In this document: positions 39,018-48,778 of the stretch, one piece after another | Numbering within the stretch: position 1 is the first letter of the stretch | How the letters are laid out: each line of letters starts with the position of its first letter | Assembly (NCBI RefSeq): GCF_002929705.1 | Contig: NZ_PJIN01000001.1 | Coordinates: forward strand, 372,001 to 436,000 | Direction: 5' to 3' | DNA: 64,000 bases | DNA from: Arthrobacter sp. N199823 | GTDB lineage: Bacteria; Actinomycetota; Actinomycetes; Actinomycetales; Micrococcaceae | Made by a program: the position numbers and the translations under genes | Notes under the pieces: generated by a model | The model's database searches: none | The model's input: only the letters and a program-made list of their open reading frames with translations | What the model was told of the DNA's origin: nothing

Positions 39018-39071
39018 AGTACGACGGCGGGAGGTCACCTTGTGAAAAAGGTGACCTCCCGCCGAGGTACT
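39018..39071. terminator. 17-bp hairpin with outer AGTAC/GTACT pair
   Basis: 39025-39041 pairs with 39048-39064 around a 6-nt loop, with AGTAC (39018-39022) and GTACT (39067-39071) extending the stem past a small bulge. Downstream of leftward fumC by about 140 bases. Confidence 0.7.
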
Positions 39072-39213
39072 TGCGAGCGGGGGAGCCGGAATGCCTCGCG
39101 ATGACAAGTCACGCTGGGCCCCGCCCAGGATGAAAAGCCCCGTTGGGCCCACGCGCCCGAGGGCCCCTAACTACAGACGCGCCAGCGGCTGCAAGTTAGG
39201 GAGGGCGTGGGGC

Positions 39214-40644
39214 CTACTTCGGGGCGCGGGTCATGGCCATGACGTCCAGGCCCTGATCCAACTGCTCCGTGGTCAGCTCGCCGCGCTCAACAAAGCCCAG
39301 TGCCAGAACGGTCTCGCGGATGGTGAGACCTTCCTTGATGGCGTGCTTGGCGATCTTGGCAGCGTTTTCGTAGCCGATGTACTTGTTCAGCGGCGTCACG
39401 ATGGACGGTGAAGCCTCGGCCAGGAAGCGTGCGCGCTCCACGTTGGCTTCGAGGCCGTCAATCATTTTGTCGGCCATGATGCGTGAGGTGTTGGTCAGCA
39501 GGCGGATGGACTGCAGCAGGTTCGATGCCATGACCGGGATGCCGACGTTCAGCTCGAAGGCGCCGTTGGTGGAGGACAGAGCAATCGTGGTGTCGTTGCC
39601 GATAACCTGAGCGGCAACCATGATGGCGGCTTCGGAGATGACCGGGTTGACCTTGCCGGGCATGATGGAGGAGCCCGGCTGCAGATCGGGGATGGAGATT
39701 TCGCCCAGGCCGGTGTTGGGGCCTGAACCCATCCAGCGAAGATCGTTGTTGATCTTCATGATGGAGTAGGCGATGTTGCGCAGCTGGCCGGATGCCTCGA
39801 TGAGACCGTCGCGGTTGGCCTGTGCCTCGAAGTGGTTGCGTGCTTCGGTCAGCGGCAAGCCGGTGTCCTGTGCCAGCAGGGCGATGACGCGCTGCGGGAA
39901 GCCTGCCGGGGTGTTGATGCCGGTACCCACGGCGGTGCCGCCCAGGGGAACTTCGGCAACGCGGGGCAGGGAGGACTCCACGCGCTCAATGCCGTAGCGG
40001 ATCTGCGCTGCGTAGCCGCCGAATTCCTGGCCGAGCGTGACCGGGGTGGCATCCATCAAGTGGGTGCGGCCGGACTTCACGATGTCCTTGAACTCTTCAG
40101 CCTTGCGCTCCAGTGATTCGGCCAAGTACGCCAACGCCGGGATCAGGTCATTGATCAACGCGGAGGTTGCGGCAACGTGAACCGAGGTGGGGAACACGTC
40201 GTTGGAGGACTGTGAGGCATTGACGTGGTCGTTGGGGTGAACGCTCTTCTCGGAACCTGCAGCAGCCAGCGCCTTGTTGGCCAAGGTCGCTAGGACCTCA
40301 TTCATGTTCATGTTGGAGGACGTTCCGGAACCTGTCTGGAAAACGTCGATCGGGAAGTCGCCGTCAAAGTTGCCTGCAGCAACCTGGTCGGCGGCGGCCT
40401 CGATGGCGCGTGCCAATTCGGCGTCCAGGACACCCAGTTCGGCGTTAGTGGTGGCGGCGGCCTTCTTGATGCGCGCCAGTGCAGCGATGTGGGCAGACTC
40501 CAATGTCATGCCAGAAATCGGGAAGTTTTCCACGGCGCGCTGAGTCTGGGCGCTGTAGAGAGCGTTGACCGGAACCCGGACCTCGCCCATGGTGTCATGT
40601 TCAATACGGAATTCTTGTGCGTTAGCCGCGGCAGTATCAGTCAT
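39214..40644 (-). CDS. fumC: Fumarate hydratase, class II
   Basis: A 476-residue enzyme of the fumarase/aspartase superfamily. The signature [11 protein letters not shown] is intact; [20 protein letters not shown] and [18 protein letters not shown] supply the other active-site segments. It hydrates fumarate to malate in the TCA cycle without an iron-sulfur cluster. The frame opens at 40740, but the homologous N-terminus begins at the ATG at 40644 ([17 protein letters not shown]). Lies alongside carbonic anhydrase and glpX, a common Micrococcaceae order. Confidence 0.97.
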   Translation of the reverse strand: MTDTAAANAQEFRIEHDTMGEVRVPVNALYSAQTQRAVENFPISGMTLESAHIAALARIKKAAATTNAELGVLDAELARAIEAAADQVAAGNFDGDFPIDVFQTGSGTSSNMNMNEVLATLANKALAAAGSEKSVHPNDHVNASQSSNDVFPTSVHVAATSALINDLIPALAYLAESLERKAEEFKDIVKSGRTHLMDATPVTLGQEFGGYAAQIRYGIERVESSLPRVAEVPLGGTAVGTGINTPAGFPQRVIALLAQDTGLPLTEARNHFEAQANRDGLIEASGQLRNIAYSIMKINNDLRWMGSGPNTGLGEISIPDLQPGSSIMPGKVNPVISEAAIMVAAQVIGNDTTIALSSTNGAFELNVGIPVMASNLLQSIRLLTNTSRIMADKMIDGLEANVERARFLAEASPSIVTPLNKYIGYENAAKIAKHAIKEGLTIRETVLALGFVERGELTTEQLDQGLDVMAMTRAPK

Positions 40645-40741
40645 GCCTACACCATATCGCCGAGGCGCCCGCAGCCGAAAATCAGGGCAACCATGATGGC
40701 CACGAACCGTTGCGTGCCGCGCCTGCTTCGCCACACGCAAA

Positions 40742-40783
40742 GAAGGCCCGACGGCGGAAGCTAAGTTCCGCCGTCGGGCCTTC
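40742..40783. terminator. 18-bp perfect hairpin after carbonic anhydrase gene
   Basis: 40742-40759 pairs perfectly with 40766-40783 around a 6-nt loop, 11 bases beyond the leftward carbonic anhydrase stop; followed by TCTTT on that strand. Confidence 0.8.
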
Positions 40784-40794
40784 CGCCAAGGGGC

Positions 40795-41454
40795 TTACTG
40801 GTGGATGGATCCGTTGCTGTACACGAGGTCAGCGGTGCCGTCATCCAGGCGGTAGGTCAGGCCCACCACGGCGGTGCGCCTGCGGGCCACGGCATTGGCA
40901 ATGATGGGGGAGTTCTCCACGAGGCGGGCAGCTGTCTGCTTGACGTGCTCCTCCACCATGTCGTTGACCGAGCTGTTCTGGTCCTTACGGAGGGAGGCGA
41001 GCACAGAGGGGGTGATGCGCTCCACGAGGTCGCGGACAAAACCTGCGGGCATCTTGCCGGTGGCAACTGCGTCCTTGGTAGCTGTCACGGCGCCGCAGCT
41101 GTCGTGCCCCAGCACTATGATCAGCGGCACCTCAAGGTATTCCACCCCGTATTCGAGGGAACCAAGGGCGGTGTTGTCAATGACGTGGCCGGCCGTGCGG
41201 ACCACAAACGCGTCGCCGAGGCCCAGATCAAAGATGATCTCTGCAGCCAAGCGGGAGTCCGAGCAGCCGAAAATCATGACAAAAGGGTGCTGATGTGACA
41301 GCAGGGAGGCGCGGCGGGCGGCATCCTGATTGGGGTGCGATGAGCTGGCCTCCACAAACCGGGCGTTGCCGGCCATGAGCTCAATCCAAGCCTCCGAGGG
41401 AGTCCTGTGATGGGCTTCCACTGCGTTGATGTTGCCGTCTTCTCCACCGCTCAT
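40795..41454 (-). CDS. Beta-class carbonic anhydrase
   Basis: A 219-residue enzyme. Zinc ligands Cys64, His117 and Cys120 are seen in FGCSDSRLAAE and IVLGHDSCGAV, with the catalytic Asp66-Arg68 dyad and the VVRTAGHV strand. It interconverts CO2 and bicarbonate, supplying bicarbonate for carboxylases. Its ATG overlaps the stop codon of the DUF4245 gene by one base (TAATG), so the two are translated together. Confidence 0.95.
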   Translation of the reverse strand: MSGGEDGNINAVEAHHRTPSEAWIELMAGNARFVEASSSHPNQDAARRASLLSHQHPFVMIFGCSDSRLAAEIIFDLGLGDAFVVRTAGHVIDNTALGSLEYGVEYLEVPLIIVLGHDSCGAVTATKDAVATGKMPAGFVRDLVERITPSVLASLRKDQNSSVNDMVEEHVKQTAARLVENSPIIANAVARRRTAVVGLTYRLDDGTADLVYSNGSIHQ

Positions 41455-42092
41455 TATTTGCTGTCCTCTGCTTTTGGTGTGCTTGCTGTTGTGGTGCTGG
41501 TTCCGCTCTTGCCGGTTCCGAGCGAGTCTGTTGCTGCTTTGGCGAGGAAGTCGAAGTCCTCAAAATCTGCCGCGCCGGTCAACACGATGGTGTTGTCACC
41601 GTCAAGAAGAACCAGGCTGCGATCTTCCTTAGGTTTATCACGCAGCTCCCAGTCGTGCCCACTGACTGTCCGCGTTCCCGTAACAGGAGCGTATTGCGTC
41701 TGGCTGGCAGTCCACGTGGGGTTGGCCGTAACGGACTGACGCAACGCAATAAAGGTGTTGTTTGCGGTGACATAGCCAACGTCCCAGAACGCCACGCCGT
41801 CGGTCCCGGCAGGATTCCACCGGGCGTAGTTGGCGTACCAGCCATCCGGTAGCACCGGAGCCAGAGGCGTGAACCCGGCCGTGTCCGCGGCATGGCTGGC
41901 GATGCCTGCGACATCGATGTCCATGCGGTAGGACTCCGCCTTTTGCTGAGGATTGAGCCAAATAACTGTCAACACAATGGCGATGGTGGAGAAGATGGCC
42001 AAGAGCATGCCGGCTATCGAAGCATTGGCGCGTTTGGCTGCTCCGGCGGCGATGGTGGGCTTGAACGGCGGGGTTGGGCTGGAATCACTCAC
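41454..42092 (-). CDS. DUF4245 domain-containing protein
   Basis: A 212-residue membrane-anchored protein. One N-terminal helix ([20 protein letters not shown]) precedes an extracytoplasmic DUF4245 domain, with [20 protein letters not shown] and [14 protein letters not shown] as recognisable blocks. Function unknown; actinobacteria-restricted. GTG 42092 with GGGAAG upstream is preferred over the frame opening at 42134. Divergent from glpX and coupled to carbonic anhydrase. Confidence 0.88.
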   Translation of the reverse strand: MSDSSPTPPFKPTIAAGAAKRANASIAGMLLAIFSTIAIVLTVIWLNPQQKAESYRMDIDVAGIASHAADTAGFTPLAPVLPDGWYANYARWNPAGTDGVAFWDVGYVTANNTFIALRQSVTANPTWTASQTQYAPVTGTRTVSGHDWELRDKPKEDRSLVLLDGDNTIVLTGAADFEDFDFLAKAATDSLGTGKSGTSTTTASTPKAEDSK

Positions 42093-42270
42093 CGAACCAT
42101 CTTCCCAGATGCGGAGGGGCAAAGTTTGCGCCAACCACCTATGTGGTGCAGCTCACCGCGTTCCGGAGCCCTGTTTCACCTATGATTACTTGGGTAGGCA
42201 AGAAAACGGCAGTCACACGCGCACCAGCGCACAGCAAAAACTGCGCCTACCTAAACAATGGGGTTTACAC

Positions 42271-43308
42271 GTGCCTGAAAACGCATCACAGATGGATTAT
42301 TCGCAGTTGTCACGGTCCTTGGCTGTGGGCGACGATGAGCCGGACCGCAACCTAGCCCTTGAGCTGGTCCGCGTCACCGAAGCAGCCGCTATTGCTGGCG
42401 GCCACTGGGTTGGTTTTGGCGAAAAGAACCTGGCCGACGGCGCAGCCGTTGACGCCATGCGTTCCCTCCTTTCCACTGTCCACTTCAACGGCGTAGTTGT
42501 CATTGGTGAGGGCGAAAAAGACGAAGCCCCTATGCTGTACAACGGTGAAGTGGTGGGCGATGGCTCCGGCCCCGAATGCGATGTTGCCGTTGACCCGATC
42601 GATGGAACCCGCCTAACAGCGATGGGCATCAACAACGCCATTGCCGTGCTGGCCGTGGCCGAACGCGGCACCATGTTTGACCCGTCGGCCGTGTTCTACA
42701 TGGAGAAGTTGGTGACCGGGCCGGAAGCTGCGGACATGGTTGACCTGCGTCTTCCCGTCAAGCAGAACCTGCACCTGATCGCCAAGGCCAAGGGTGTCAA
42801 GATCAACCAGCTCACTGTCATGGTGCTGGACCGTGACCGCCACCAGCCGCTCATTCAGGAAATCCGCGACGCCGGGGCCCGCACCAAGATCATTCTCGAC
42901 GGGGACGTAGCCGGCGCCATTGCGGCCGTTCGCACGGGCACGGGCGTTGACGCGCTCATGGGCATTGGTGGCACGCCCGAAGGAATTGTGGCCGCCTGCG
43001 CCATCAAAACCCTCGGCGGTGTCATCCAGGGCCGCCTCTGGCCCACCGATGATGATGAAAAGCAGAAGGCCATCGACGCCGGACACGATCTGGACCGCGT
43101 GTTGTCCACCAACGATCTTGTCTCCAGCGACAACTGCTACTTCGCAGCCACCGGCATAACCGATGGAGACCTGTTGCGCGGTGTCCGCTACGACAAGGGC
43201 CGGGTCCTGACCCAGTCGATCGTTATGCGCTCGAAGTCCGGCACCGTCCGCTTTGTTGAGGGCGAACACCAGGCTGCCAAGTGGGAAAGCTACGCCCGCC
43301 GCGCCTAA
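42271..43308 (+). CDS. glpX: Fructose-1,6-bisphosphatase, class II
   Basis: A 345-residue enzyme, the main gluconeogenic FBPase in actinobacteria. Metal and substrate motifs: [31 protein letters not shown] and [20 protein letters not shown]. It dephosphorylates fructose-1,6-bisphosphate with divalent metal. The frame runs back to 41953 across the divergent DUF4245 gene, but that part is not homologous; GTG 42271 with GGGG 8 bases upstream fits the family N-terminus. TATGAT at 42181-42186 may be the -10 box. Confidence 0.95.
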   Translation: MPENASQMDYSQLSRSLAVGDDEPDRNLALELVRVTEAAAIAGGHWVGFGEKNLADGAAVDAMRSLLSTVHFNGVVVIGEGEKDEAPMLYNGEVVGDGSGPECDVAVDPIDGTRLTAMGINNAIAVLAVAERGTMFDPSAVFYMEKLVTGPEAADMVDLRLPVKQNLHLIAKAKGVKINQLTVMVLDRDRHQPLIQEIRDAGARTKIILDGDVAGAIAAVRTGTGVDALMGIGGTPEGIVAACAIKTLGGVIQGRLWPTDDDEKQKAIDAGHDLDRVLSTNDLVSSDNCYFAATGITDGDLLRGVRYDKGRVLTQSIVMRSKSGTVRFVEGEHQAAKWESYARRA

Positions 43309-43637
43309 ACGGTGGTGACCGGTTGAGGCCCGGCACTTTTCCGGCGACTATTCCCCAAGCGCTCCCCCTGCTCGCAAGCTCACACAGGGGCCCTCGCGCT
43401 TGGGGCCCCGCCGCGTCGGCCCCTACGCGCTAGGTCCCTCGTGGGCAGTAAGATTTCCTCGGTCGCTGGGCGACCTTGCTCAGCGATTTCCGAGGGTTCC
43501 CCGCTGCGCTTGCGAAGCTAGGGAAGGAAATCACGCCATCCCCGCTCCGAGACCTGGCGCTTGTGGGTCCGCTGGATCAGACGGGGGTTCCTGGCCGTCG
43601 GGATCAGGGCAGGCGCGCTAGCCGGTAGGCTTGAAGC
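43309..43637. other. Structured intergenic region between glpX and the Fem gene
   Basis: 329 bases with no credible gene. Besides the glpX hairpin it holds a second one at 43457-43495 (CCTCGG/CCGAGG outside, TCGCTG/CAGCGA inside), and GATTTCC near 43453 is matched by GGAAATC near 43527. The density of pairing could reflect a small RNA or only GC-rich terminators; I see no match to tmRNA, RNase P RNA or 6S RNA. Confidence 0.5.
43353..43405 (+). terminator. Hairpin after glpX
   Basis: CCCCAAGCGC (43353-43362) pairs with GCGCTTGGGG (43396-43405), with inner CCCCTG/CAGGGG (43365-43370 with 43385-43390). It starts 45 bases after the glpX stop. Confidence 0.6.
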
Positions 43638-44642
43638 ATGACTTTAAGTGTTGTGCCGTGCCCTGTCCGTGACGAGTGGGATGCCGCTGTGAACTCACAG
43701 CTGGGCCACCCCATGCAGCTTTGGGGCTGGGGTGAGACCAAGGCTGCCCACAACTGGAGTGTCGACCGTGTTCTGGTGAAGGACGGCGAAACCCTGGTTG
43801 GATCCGCACAGATCCTGTTGCGCTCCCTGCCCGTTCCGTTTAACTCCTTGGCCTACCTGGCCAGGGGACCACAAGCGGAGCCGGGCAGGGAGAATGAGGT
43901 GCTGGACGCCGTCGGACGCTATGTCAAGGCGAGCCACAAGTCAGTAGCCCTCAGCGTTGAACCCGATTGGGATGCCGAGACGGTGGCCGTGGCGACCCTC
44001 CCAGCCACGGGTTGGACGCCCAGCGCCAGTACCATTTTGATTCCGCGCACCTTGATTCTGGACCTGACTCGCAGCGAGGATGAACTGCAGGGCGCCATGT
44101 CGAAAAAGACGCGGCAGTACATCCGTAAGTCGAGCCGTGAAGGGCTGGAATACCGCGCCGTCACGGCTGCCGAACTGCCACAGTGCATGGCCGTCTACAA
44201 GGAAACGGCCGAGCGGGCCGAATTTGGCATCCATGAGGACAGCTACTACAGCGACATTCTGGCAAATCTGGGCCACGGCTCACCCATTTACGGGGCATTC
44301 CAAGGCGAGAAGCTGGTGGCCTTCCTCTGGCTCGCGGCCAGCAACGCCACGGCCTTTGAACTGTACGGAGGCATGACCGAGGAGGGCAGCACTTTGCGTG
44401 CAAACTACTCCCTGAAATGGCTGGCCATCCAGGAAATGAAGGCCCGGGGAATCACCCGCTACGACTTCAATGGTTTGCTCAATGACGGCGTCTCGAAGTT
44501 CAAGTTTGGCTTCGCTGACCATGAGAACATGCTGGCAGGCACGTGGGACCTGGGGCTCTCGCCGCTGTATCCGGTGTTCGCCCGGTTCCTGCCGGTGGCT
44601 CGCCGCTCCATGAAGAAGGCTCGCGGCCTGCTCAAGCGCTAG
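43638..44642 (+). CDS. FemX-like peptidoglycan interpeptide bridge transferase
   Basis: A 334-residue protein of the FemABX family, two fused GNAT folds. Seen: FNSLAYLARGPQA, LILDLTRSEDELQGAMSKKT followed by RQYIRKSSREGLEYRAV, and a C-terminal LKWLAIQEMKARGITRYDFN with DGVSKFKFGF. The family transfers amino acids from aminoacyl-tRNA to lipid II to build peptidoglycan cross-bridges; Micrococcaceae use variable bridges, so the residue added is unknown. No coiled-coil insertion of the FemA type is evident. Confidence 0.92.
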   Translation: MTLSVVPCPVRDEWDAAVNSQLGHPMQLWGWGETKAAHNWSVDRVLVKDGETLVGSAQILLRSLPVPFNSLAYLARGPQAEPGRENEVLDAVGRYVKASHKSVALSVEPDWDAETVAVATLPATGWTPSASTILIPRTLILDLTRSEDELQGAMSKKTRQYIRKSSREGLEYRAVTAAELPQCMAVYKETAERAEFGIHEDSYYSDILANLGHGSPIYGAFQGEKLVAFLWLAASNATAFELYGGMTEEGSTLRANYSLKWLAIQEMKARGITRYDFNGLLNDGVSKFKFGFADHENMLAGTWDLGLSPLYPVFARFLPVARRSMKKARGLLKR

Positions 44643-44778
44643 CGGCGTCCACGGTCCCCTCTGAGCTCCGCGGGCCTGGCCTGGCCGAGCTCCGCGGGTT
44701 CTGTGAGGCAGCCGGGTCAGGTCCTGCGGGCCAGGACGGACGGATTTCCCCAGGTTCCTTGAGTCAGCCGGGTCGATT

Positions 44779-45060
44779 TCCCCAGCTCCCGCCGGTCAGG
44801 ACGTCGAGTGTCCACTTAACGTACGTTTGAGGCCCGAAAACAGCCGGAAGCGTACGTTAAGTGAACACTCGAGGCGTTCTTCGGGGCTGGAGCCGGAAAC
44901 GGGGGCCGGTGAGGACCAGAACCCGTACCGGGCTGAATTCCCCAGCTCCCGCTGGCTAGGACGTCGAGTGTCCACATAACGTACGTTTGAGGCCCGAAAA
45001 CAGCCGGAAGCGTACGTTAAGTGGACACTCGAGGCGTTCTTCGGGGCTGGAGCCGGAAAC
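44779..45060. repeat. Two 123-bp direct repeats, each with a 21-bp inverted repeat
   Basis: Copies 44779-44900 and 44938-45060 lie 160 bases apart and are nearly identical. Each holds an inverted repeat: 44805-44825 with 44851-44871, and 44965-44985 with 45011-45031 (CGAGTGTCCACTTAACGTACG type, one mismatch each). They occupy most of the 500-base gap between the Fem gene and manA. No gene is seen here. Confidence 0.9.
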
Positions 45061-45142
45061 CGGGGAGGGGACTTGGCCAGAAACTGGACCGGGGCCGGAA
45101 TTCAGGATCGCCCAAAGACTCAAAACTGGACCCAGGGACGGG

Positions 45143-46459
45143 TCAGCTGGCCACGGTGATTGCGAATACCACTGCAGGGTCGCCGTTGGCATCGCCGGCC
45201 ACCGCATGAGGGTGAACCATCACAGGGTTTTCGGCAGCCGGGACGAAGATCGATTCGCCGCGGCTTAGCACCATGTCGCTGCGGGGGGAGTCCAGAAGTA
45301 CCGAGCCTGCCACCGAAAGCACCAACAACGGACCGTTCTGGACCAACGGCACAGGCCCGGATCCGGCGGACATATCGACGCGCTGGAGCGTAAATTCAGC
45401 AAACGGCGGTTCCCAGACTTGCTGCCCTAGAACGGTGGTTCGGGTGGGGACCACGGGTACTGCGCTGGGGTTGAAGTCCACGGTGTCCAGCAACTCCGGA
45501 ACGTCCACGTGCTTACCGGTGAGCCCTCCACGCAGGACATTGTCCGATGACGCCATGACTTCCAAACCCAAGCCGTTCAAATAAGCGTGGATGTTGCCAG
45601 CTGGTAGGTAGATGGCATCGCCAGGCAGCAGCGATACACGGTTCAGCAGCAACGAGACCAGAACACCAGCGTCGCCAGGGTATTGCCGGGCCAACTCCAC
45701 CACGGTCCGGAGCGACGCCGCAGCGTTGTCGGGCAGTCCGGCTGAATCCAAGCCCAACCCCAAGTCAGCGTCGGAAGAAACGTCCGTGTCAGTGGGGACA
45801 GCAGCCGCCAGGGCCTCGGCTGCGAGTTCCACAAGGGCCGTGGTTTCGGCGCCGCCACCCACCAGCGTTTCGAAGGCGCGGCGTACCACCATCGGGGCCG
45901 CCATGCGTGAGTTCAGAGTCATCTCGACCTGTTGCAGCAACGGGGGAATCTCGGCACCGCTGGCGGCAATGGCTGCTGTGACGGCTCGGAAAAGGGCGGC
46001 ACCTTCGGCACAGGGTCGGAAACCGCATAGGGCCTCGAAGGGCGTCAGTGCCAGAATCATTTCCGGCTTGTGGTTGGCGTCTTTGTAGTTGCGGTGGGCA
46101 GCATCCCGGGGAACACCGGCAGTTTCCTCGGCAGCGAACCGTTCCCTGGCCCGTTCCAAAGTTGGGTGAACTTGCAGGGACAAGGCCTGATCTGCGGCCA
46201 AAAGCTTGGTCAGAAACGGCAATTTTGCACCGAAAGCTGCATGTACATCGGCACCCAGCGTCTCGAGGGGATGTTCGGCGATTAACTGATCCAGCGGCAC
46301 GGGACCCTCTGGTGTCGCGGCGACCGAGGGCGAATCCGGATGTGCACCCATCCACAATTCCGCTTCGGGGCCGCCGCTAGGCACGGTGCCCAACAATTGC
46401 GCAATAGCTGTGGCCGAGCCCCATGCATAATCACGGGTGATGTTGGTCAGTGCAAACAT
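45143..46459 (-). CDS. manA: Mannose-6-phosphate isomerase, class I
   Basis: A 438-residue cupin-fold zinc enzyme. LSLQVHPTLERARERF, then HKPEMILALTPFEALCGFRP, and the C-terminal YLPAGNIHAYLNGLGLEVMA with SSDNVLRGGLTGKHVDVPEL are the type I PMI motifs with the zinc-binding His/Glu residues. It interconverts mannose-6-P and fructose-6-P, feeding GDP-mannose for envelope glycans. The frame opens at 46846 but the first 129 residues are an Arg/Pro-rich artefact; ATG 46459 has AGGAGAAA upstream. Downstream of an LCP gene on the same strand. Confidence 0.95.
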   Translation of the reverse strand: MFALTNITRDYAWGSATAIAQLLGTVPSGGPEAELWMGAHPDSPSVAATPEGPVPLDQLIAEHPLETLGADVHAAFGAKLPFLTKLLAADQALSLQVHPTLERARERFAAEETAGVPRDAAHRNYKDANHKPEMILALTPFEALCGFRPCAEGAALFRAVTAAIAASGAEIPPLLQQVEMTLNSRMAAPMVVRRAFETLVGGGAETTALVELAAEALAAAVPTDTDVSSDADLGLGLDSAGLPDNAAASLRTVVELARQYPGDAGVLVSLLLNRVSLLPGDAIYLPAGNIHAYLNGLGLEVMASSDNVLRGGLTGKHVDVPELLDTVDFNPSAVPVVPTRTTVLGQQVWEPPFAEFTLQRVDMSAGSGPVPLVQNGPLLVLSVAGSVLLDSPRSDMVLSRGESIFVPAAENPVMVHPHAVAGDANGDPAVVFAITVAS

Positions 46460-46532
46460 AAGAAATTTCTCCTGGTCCAAGGCAAGCTGTAGATCGATGG
46501 AAAAGTAGCGAGGGGTCCGCCAGTGAAATAGC

Positions 46533-48179
46533 TTAGCCCGGGGAGCACGTCCCATTGTTGGACAACAATCCACTGAGTGCCACAGCATCACCGTTGATGG
46601 CCAATTGCTGCAGGTACTCGGCTGTGATCTCTGGCCCGGACGACGGCGTTGCTTCAGCAGGTGCCTCCGGCGCCGGAGCTGCTGGTACAACGGGTGCCGG
46701 AGCTGCCGGGGCAGCAGGATCCGGGGCGGCTGGGGCTTGCTCAGCGGGTGCCGTTGATGCGGGTGCCTTCGACGTTGCAGCAGGGGCAGCTGGCTTTGCT
46801 GCGGGTGGATTGAGCAACGTCTTGACACGCTGGTGGACCACGTCAAAGTCAGGGTAAGTGGGGAAGTCCTTGTCGAAGTCAGGCGGCCCGATGGTCAGCC
46901 GAGACAGCGGATGTGACTTGGACTTCAGCGCCAGCGAGACGAAGCTGCCCAACTGCCCGGCAGGCAGGTCCGATTCCACCACCTTGGCTCCGGCGTCGGC
47001 AAGGGAACTGAACTTGGTGAAGATGGTGGCTGGGTCCATCTGGGACAGCATGGCGGCCTGGATGCACTGTTGGCGCTGGCTGCGGTTGTACTCCAGGACC
47101 CATTCGCGGGAGCGGGCAAACCACAGTGCGTGGTAACCGTCGAGTTTCTGAACACCCGGTGGAATCCAGCCGGTTGGTGGCAGATGGTCTCCTGTGCCGT
47201 TGATGTCGTCCCCGCTCATCGGAACCCAGCCACCGACATTCACGGTGACGCCGCCCAGGGCATCGATGAGGTTGGAGAAGCCCGCCATATCAATCAGCAC
47301 GTAGCCCTGAATAGTCAGCCCCAAAATACCGCCTGCGGCATCCATCATGGCGTTGGCCCCGGGATCGCTTGCGCCGGGATACAGATCGGGGTGGTTGTTG
47401 GTGACGTCGCTATAGAGGAAGTTGATGATGCAGTCATCACCGCAGTTGTAGCCGTCGGGGTAGACATCCCAGAGAGGGGAATCGGTCTCAAAAGGCGCGT
47501 TCTGCAAATTACGGGGGATGCTGATGGTGGCTGCCAGGCCTGTCTTGGCATCGACGCTGACCACCATAATGGAGTCAGGGCGCCGCCCACTACGGTCCTC
47601 ACCGGCGTCGCCACCCATGAGCAGGAAATTGTAACGGCCGTCCACGGGCTTCATATCCGGGCCGGCCTGAAAAATAGTGGAGATGGCGTTGCGCCCGGAG
47701 TTGATAAGGAAAGCGCCGTATCCCAGAGTTCCGCTGGTCAGTACCATCATGACAACCACGGCCGCGCTCACCAATCCGCGCATGCCCGGTGCCAACAAAC
47801 TCGGCTTAATGAGCTTGAGCGTATTGATGAACATGATGGCCCAGCCCACAGCAACTGCCGCCATCAAAAGAATGATGAGCATCGAGGGTAGCGGGCTGGT
47901 GAAAAGGTTCAGGAGCGCTTCACGGTTCACCACAGCCAGTACGACGGCGGCAATCACCACTACCCACACCGTGAAAGTACAGCGCAGGGCGATGCGCCCC
48001 AGGCGCTTATTGCCGGCCACCAATTGGGCAGCACCTGGCAAAATGAGTGTCAGCAGCAGCAGGATCCAGGCCCGTTTTGAGCGCACAGGTGCAGACGCCG
48101 GCTCCGGGAAACGGGCCGGGTTGGTCAACTCGGGCGGACGATTTGAAGGTCTGGAAACCTTTGGGCTGCTGAAACTCAT
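46533..48179 (-). CDS. LCP (LytR-CpsA-Psr) family protein
   Basis: A 548-residue membrane protein. About four N-terminal helices (AWILLLLTLILPGAAQLVAG onward) precede the extracellular LCP catalytic domain (MGGDAGEDRSGRRPDSIMVV, TGLAATISIPRNLQ, DHLPPTGWIPPGVQKLDGYH, ALWFARSREW, NRSQRQQCIQAAM), which carries the Asp/Arg residues that bind polyprenyl phosphate. A Pro/Ala-rich tail ends the protein. The family attaches wall polymers (teichoic acids, polysaccharide) to peptidoglycan. ATG 48179 is preferred to the upstream frame at 48398, which overlaps purE. Confidence 0.93.
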   Translation of the reverse strand: MSFSSPKVSRPSNRPPELTNPARFPEPASAPVRSKRAWILLLLTLILPGAAQLVAGNKRLGRIALRCTFTVWVVVIAAVVLAVVNREALLNLFTSPLPSMLIILLMAAVAVGWAIMFINTLKLIKPSLLAPGMRGLVSAAVVVMMVLTSGTLGYGAFLINSGRNAISTIFQAGPDMKPVDGRYNFLLMGGDAGEDRSGRRPDSIMVVSVDAKTGLAATISIPRNLQNAPFETDSPLWDVYPDGYNCGDDCIINFLYSDVTNNHPDLYPGASDPGANAMMDAAGGILGLTIQGYVLIDMAGFSNLIDALGGVTVNVGGWVPMSGDDINGTGDHLPPTGWIPPGVQKLDGYHALWFARSREWVLEYNRSQRQQCIQAAMLSQMDPATIFTKFSSLADAGAKVVESDLPAGQLGSFVSLALKSKSHPLSRLTIGPPDFDKDFPTYPDFDVVHQRVKTLLNPPAAKPAAPAATSKAPASTAPAEQAPAAPDPAAPAAPAPVVPAAPAPEAPAEATPSSGPEITAEYLQQLAINGDAVALSGLLSNNGTCSPG

Positions 48180-48189
48180 ACGCAGGCGT

Positions 48190-48774
48190 TTATCCTTCTG
48201 TAGTTCCGGCGGTATCCGGTAGAACGGCCAAAGGGTAGGTGGCGCCGGCTTTGGCCCGCAGGGCAGCGCCCTTGGCGGAAGCCTGATCGTTGAGCGACTG
48301 GGCAAAGTCCACAAGCTTTGACGCCAGATCCGTGGCCAATGCATCCGTGCCACTGGCCAGCATGCGCACGGCGAGTAGACCGGCGTTGCGCGCTCCACCG
48401 ATGGAGACGGTGGCCACGGGAACGCCTGCGGGCATCTGCACGATCGACAGCAGGGAATCCATGCCGTCGAGGGTCTTCAGCGGAACAGGCACGCCAACCA
48501 CAGGAAGCGTGGTGACGGAGGCCAGCATGCCTGGAAGGTGGGCTGCACCGCCAGCACCGGCAATGATGACGCGGATTCCACGGGCTGCGGCCTGGCTTCC
48601 GTAGGCAATCATTTCGGTGGGCATGCGGTGAGCGGAAACCACATCGGTCTCGAACGGGATACCGAACTCGGACAGTGCAGCTGCCGCAGCCTCCATGACG
48701 GGCCAGTCCGAATCGGAGCCCATCACAATGCCAACTAAGGGAACGCCAACGAGGGGAGTGGAAAGATCTGTCAT
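48190..48774 (-). CDS. purE: N5-carboxyaminoimidazole ribonucleotide mutase
   Basis: A 194-residue class I Pur[21 protein letters not shown] and [15 protein letters not shown], with the catalytic His in SAHRMP, and [14 protein letters not shown] are present. It converts N5-CAIR to CAIR in purine synthesis, working after PurK encoded just upstream (4-bp gap). The frame opens at 48882 inside purK; ATG 48774 is the family start. Hydrophobic QP-type C-terminus normal. Confidence 0.96.
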   Translation of the reverse strand: MTDLSTPLVGVPLVGIVMGSDSDWPVMEAAAAALSEFGIPFETDVVSAHRMPTEMIAYGSQAAARGIRVIIAGAGGAAHLPGMLASVTTLPVVGVPVPLKTLDGMDSLLSIVQMPAGVPVATVSIGGARNAGLLAVRMLASGTDALATDLASKLVDFAQSLNDQASAKGAALRAKAGATYPLAVLPDTAGTTEG

Positions 48775-48778
48775 GGCC

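Noticed and set aside
41953-42270. N-terminal extension of GlpX
   Set aside because: It crosses the divergent DUF4245 gene and its promoter, and is not homologous to FBPase.
44643-45142. Insertion sequence remnant
   Set aside because: No transposase fragment or target-site duplication is visible; only non-coding palindromic repeats.
46460-46846. N-terminal extension of ManA
   Set aside because: Arg/Pro/Leu-rich sequence opposite the LCP gene's Pro/Ala tail; the true start with AGGAGAAA is at 46459.
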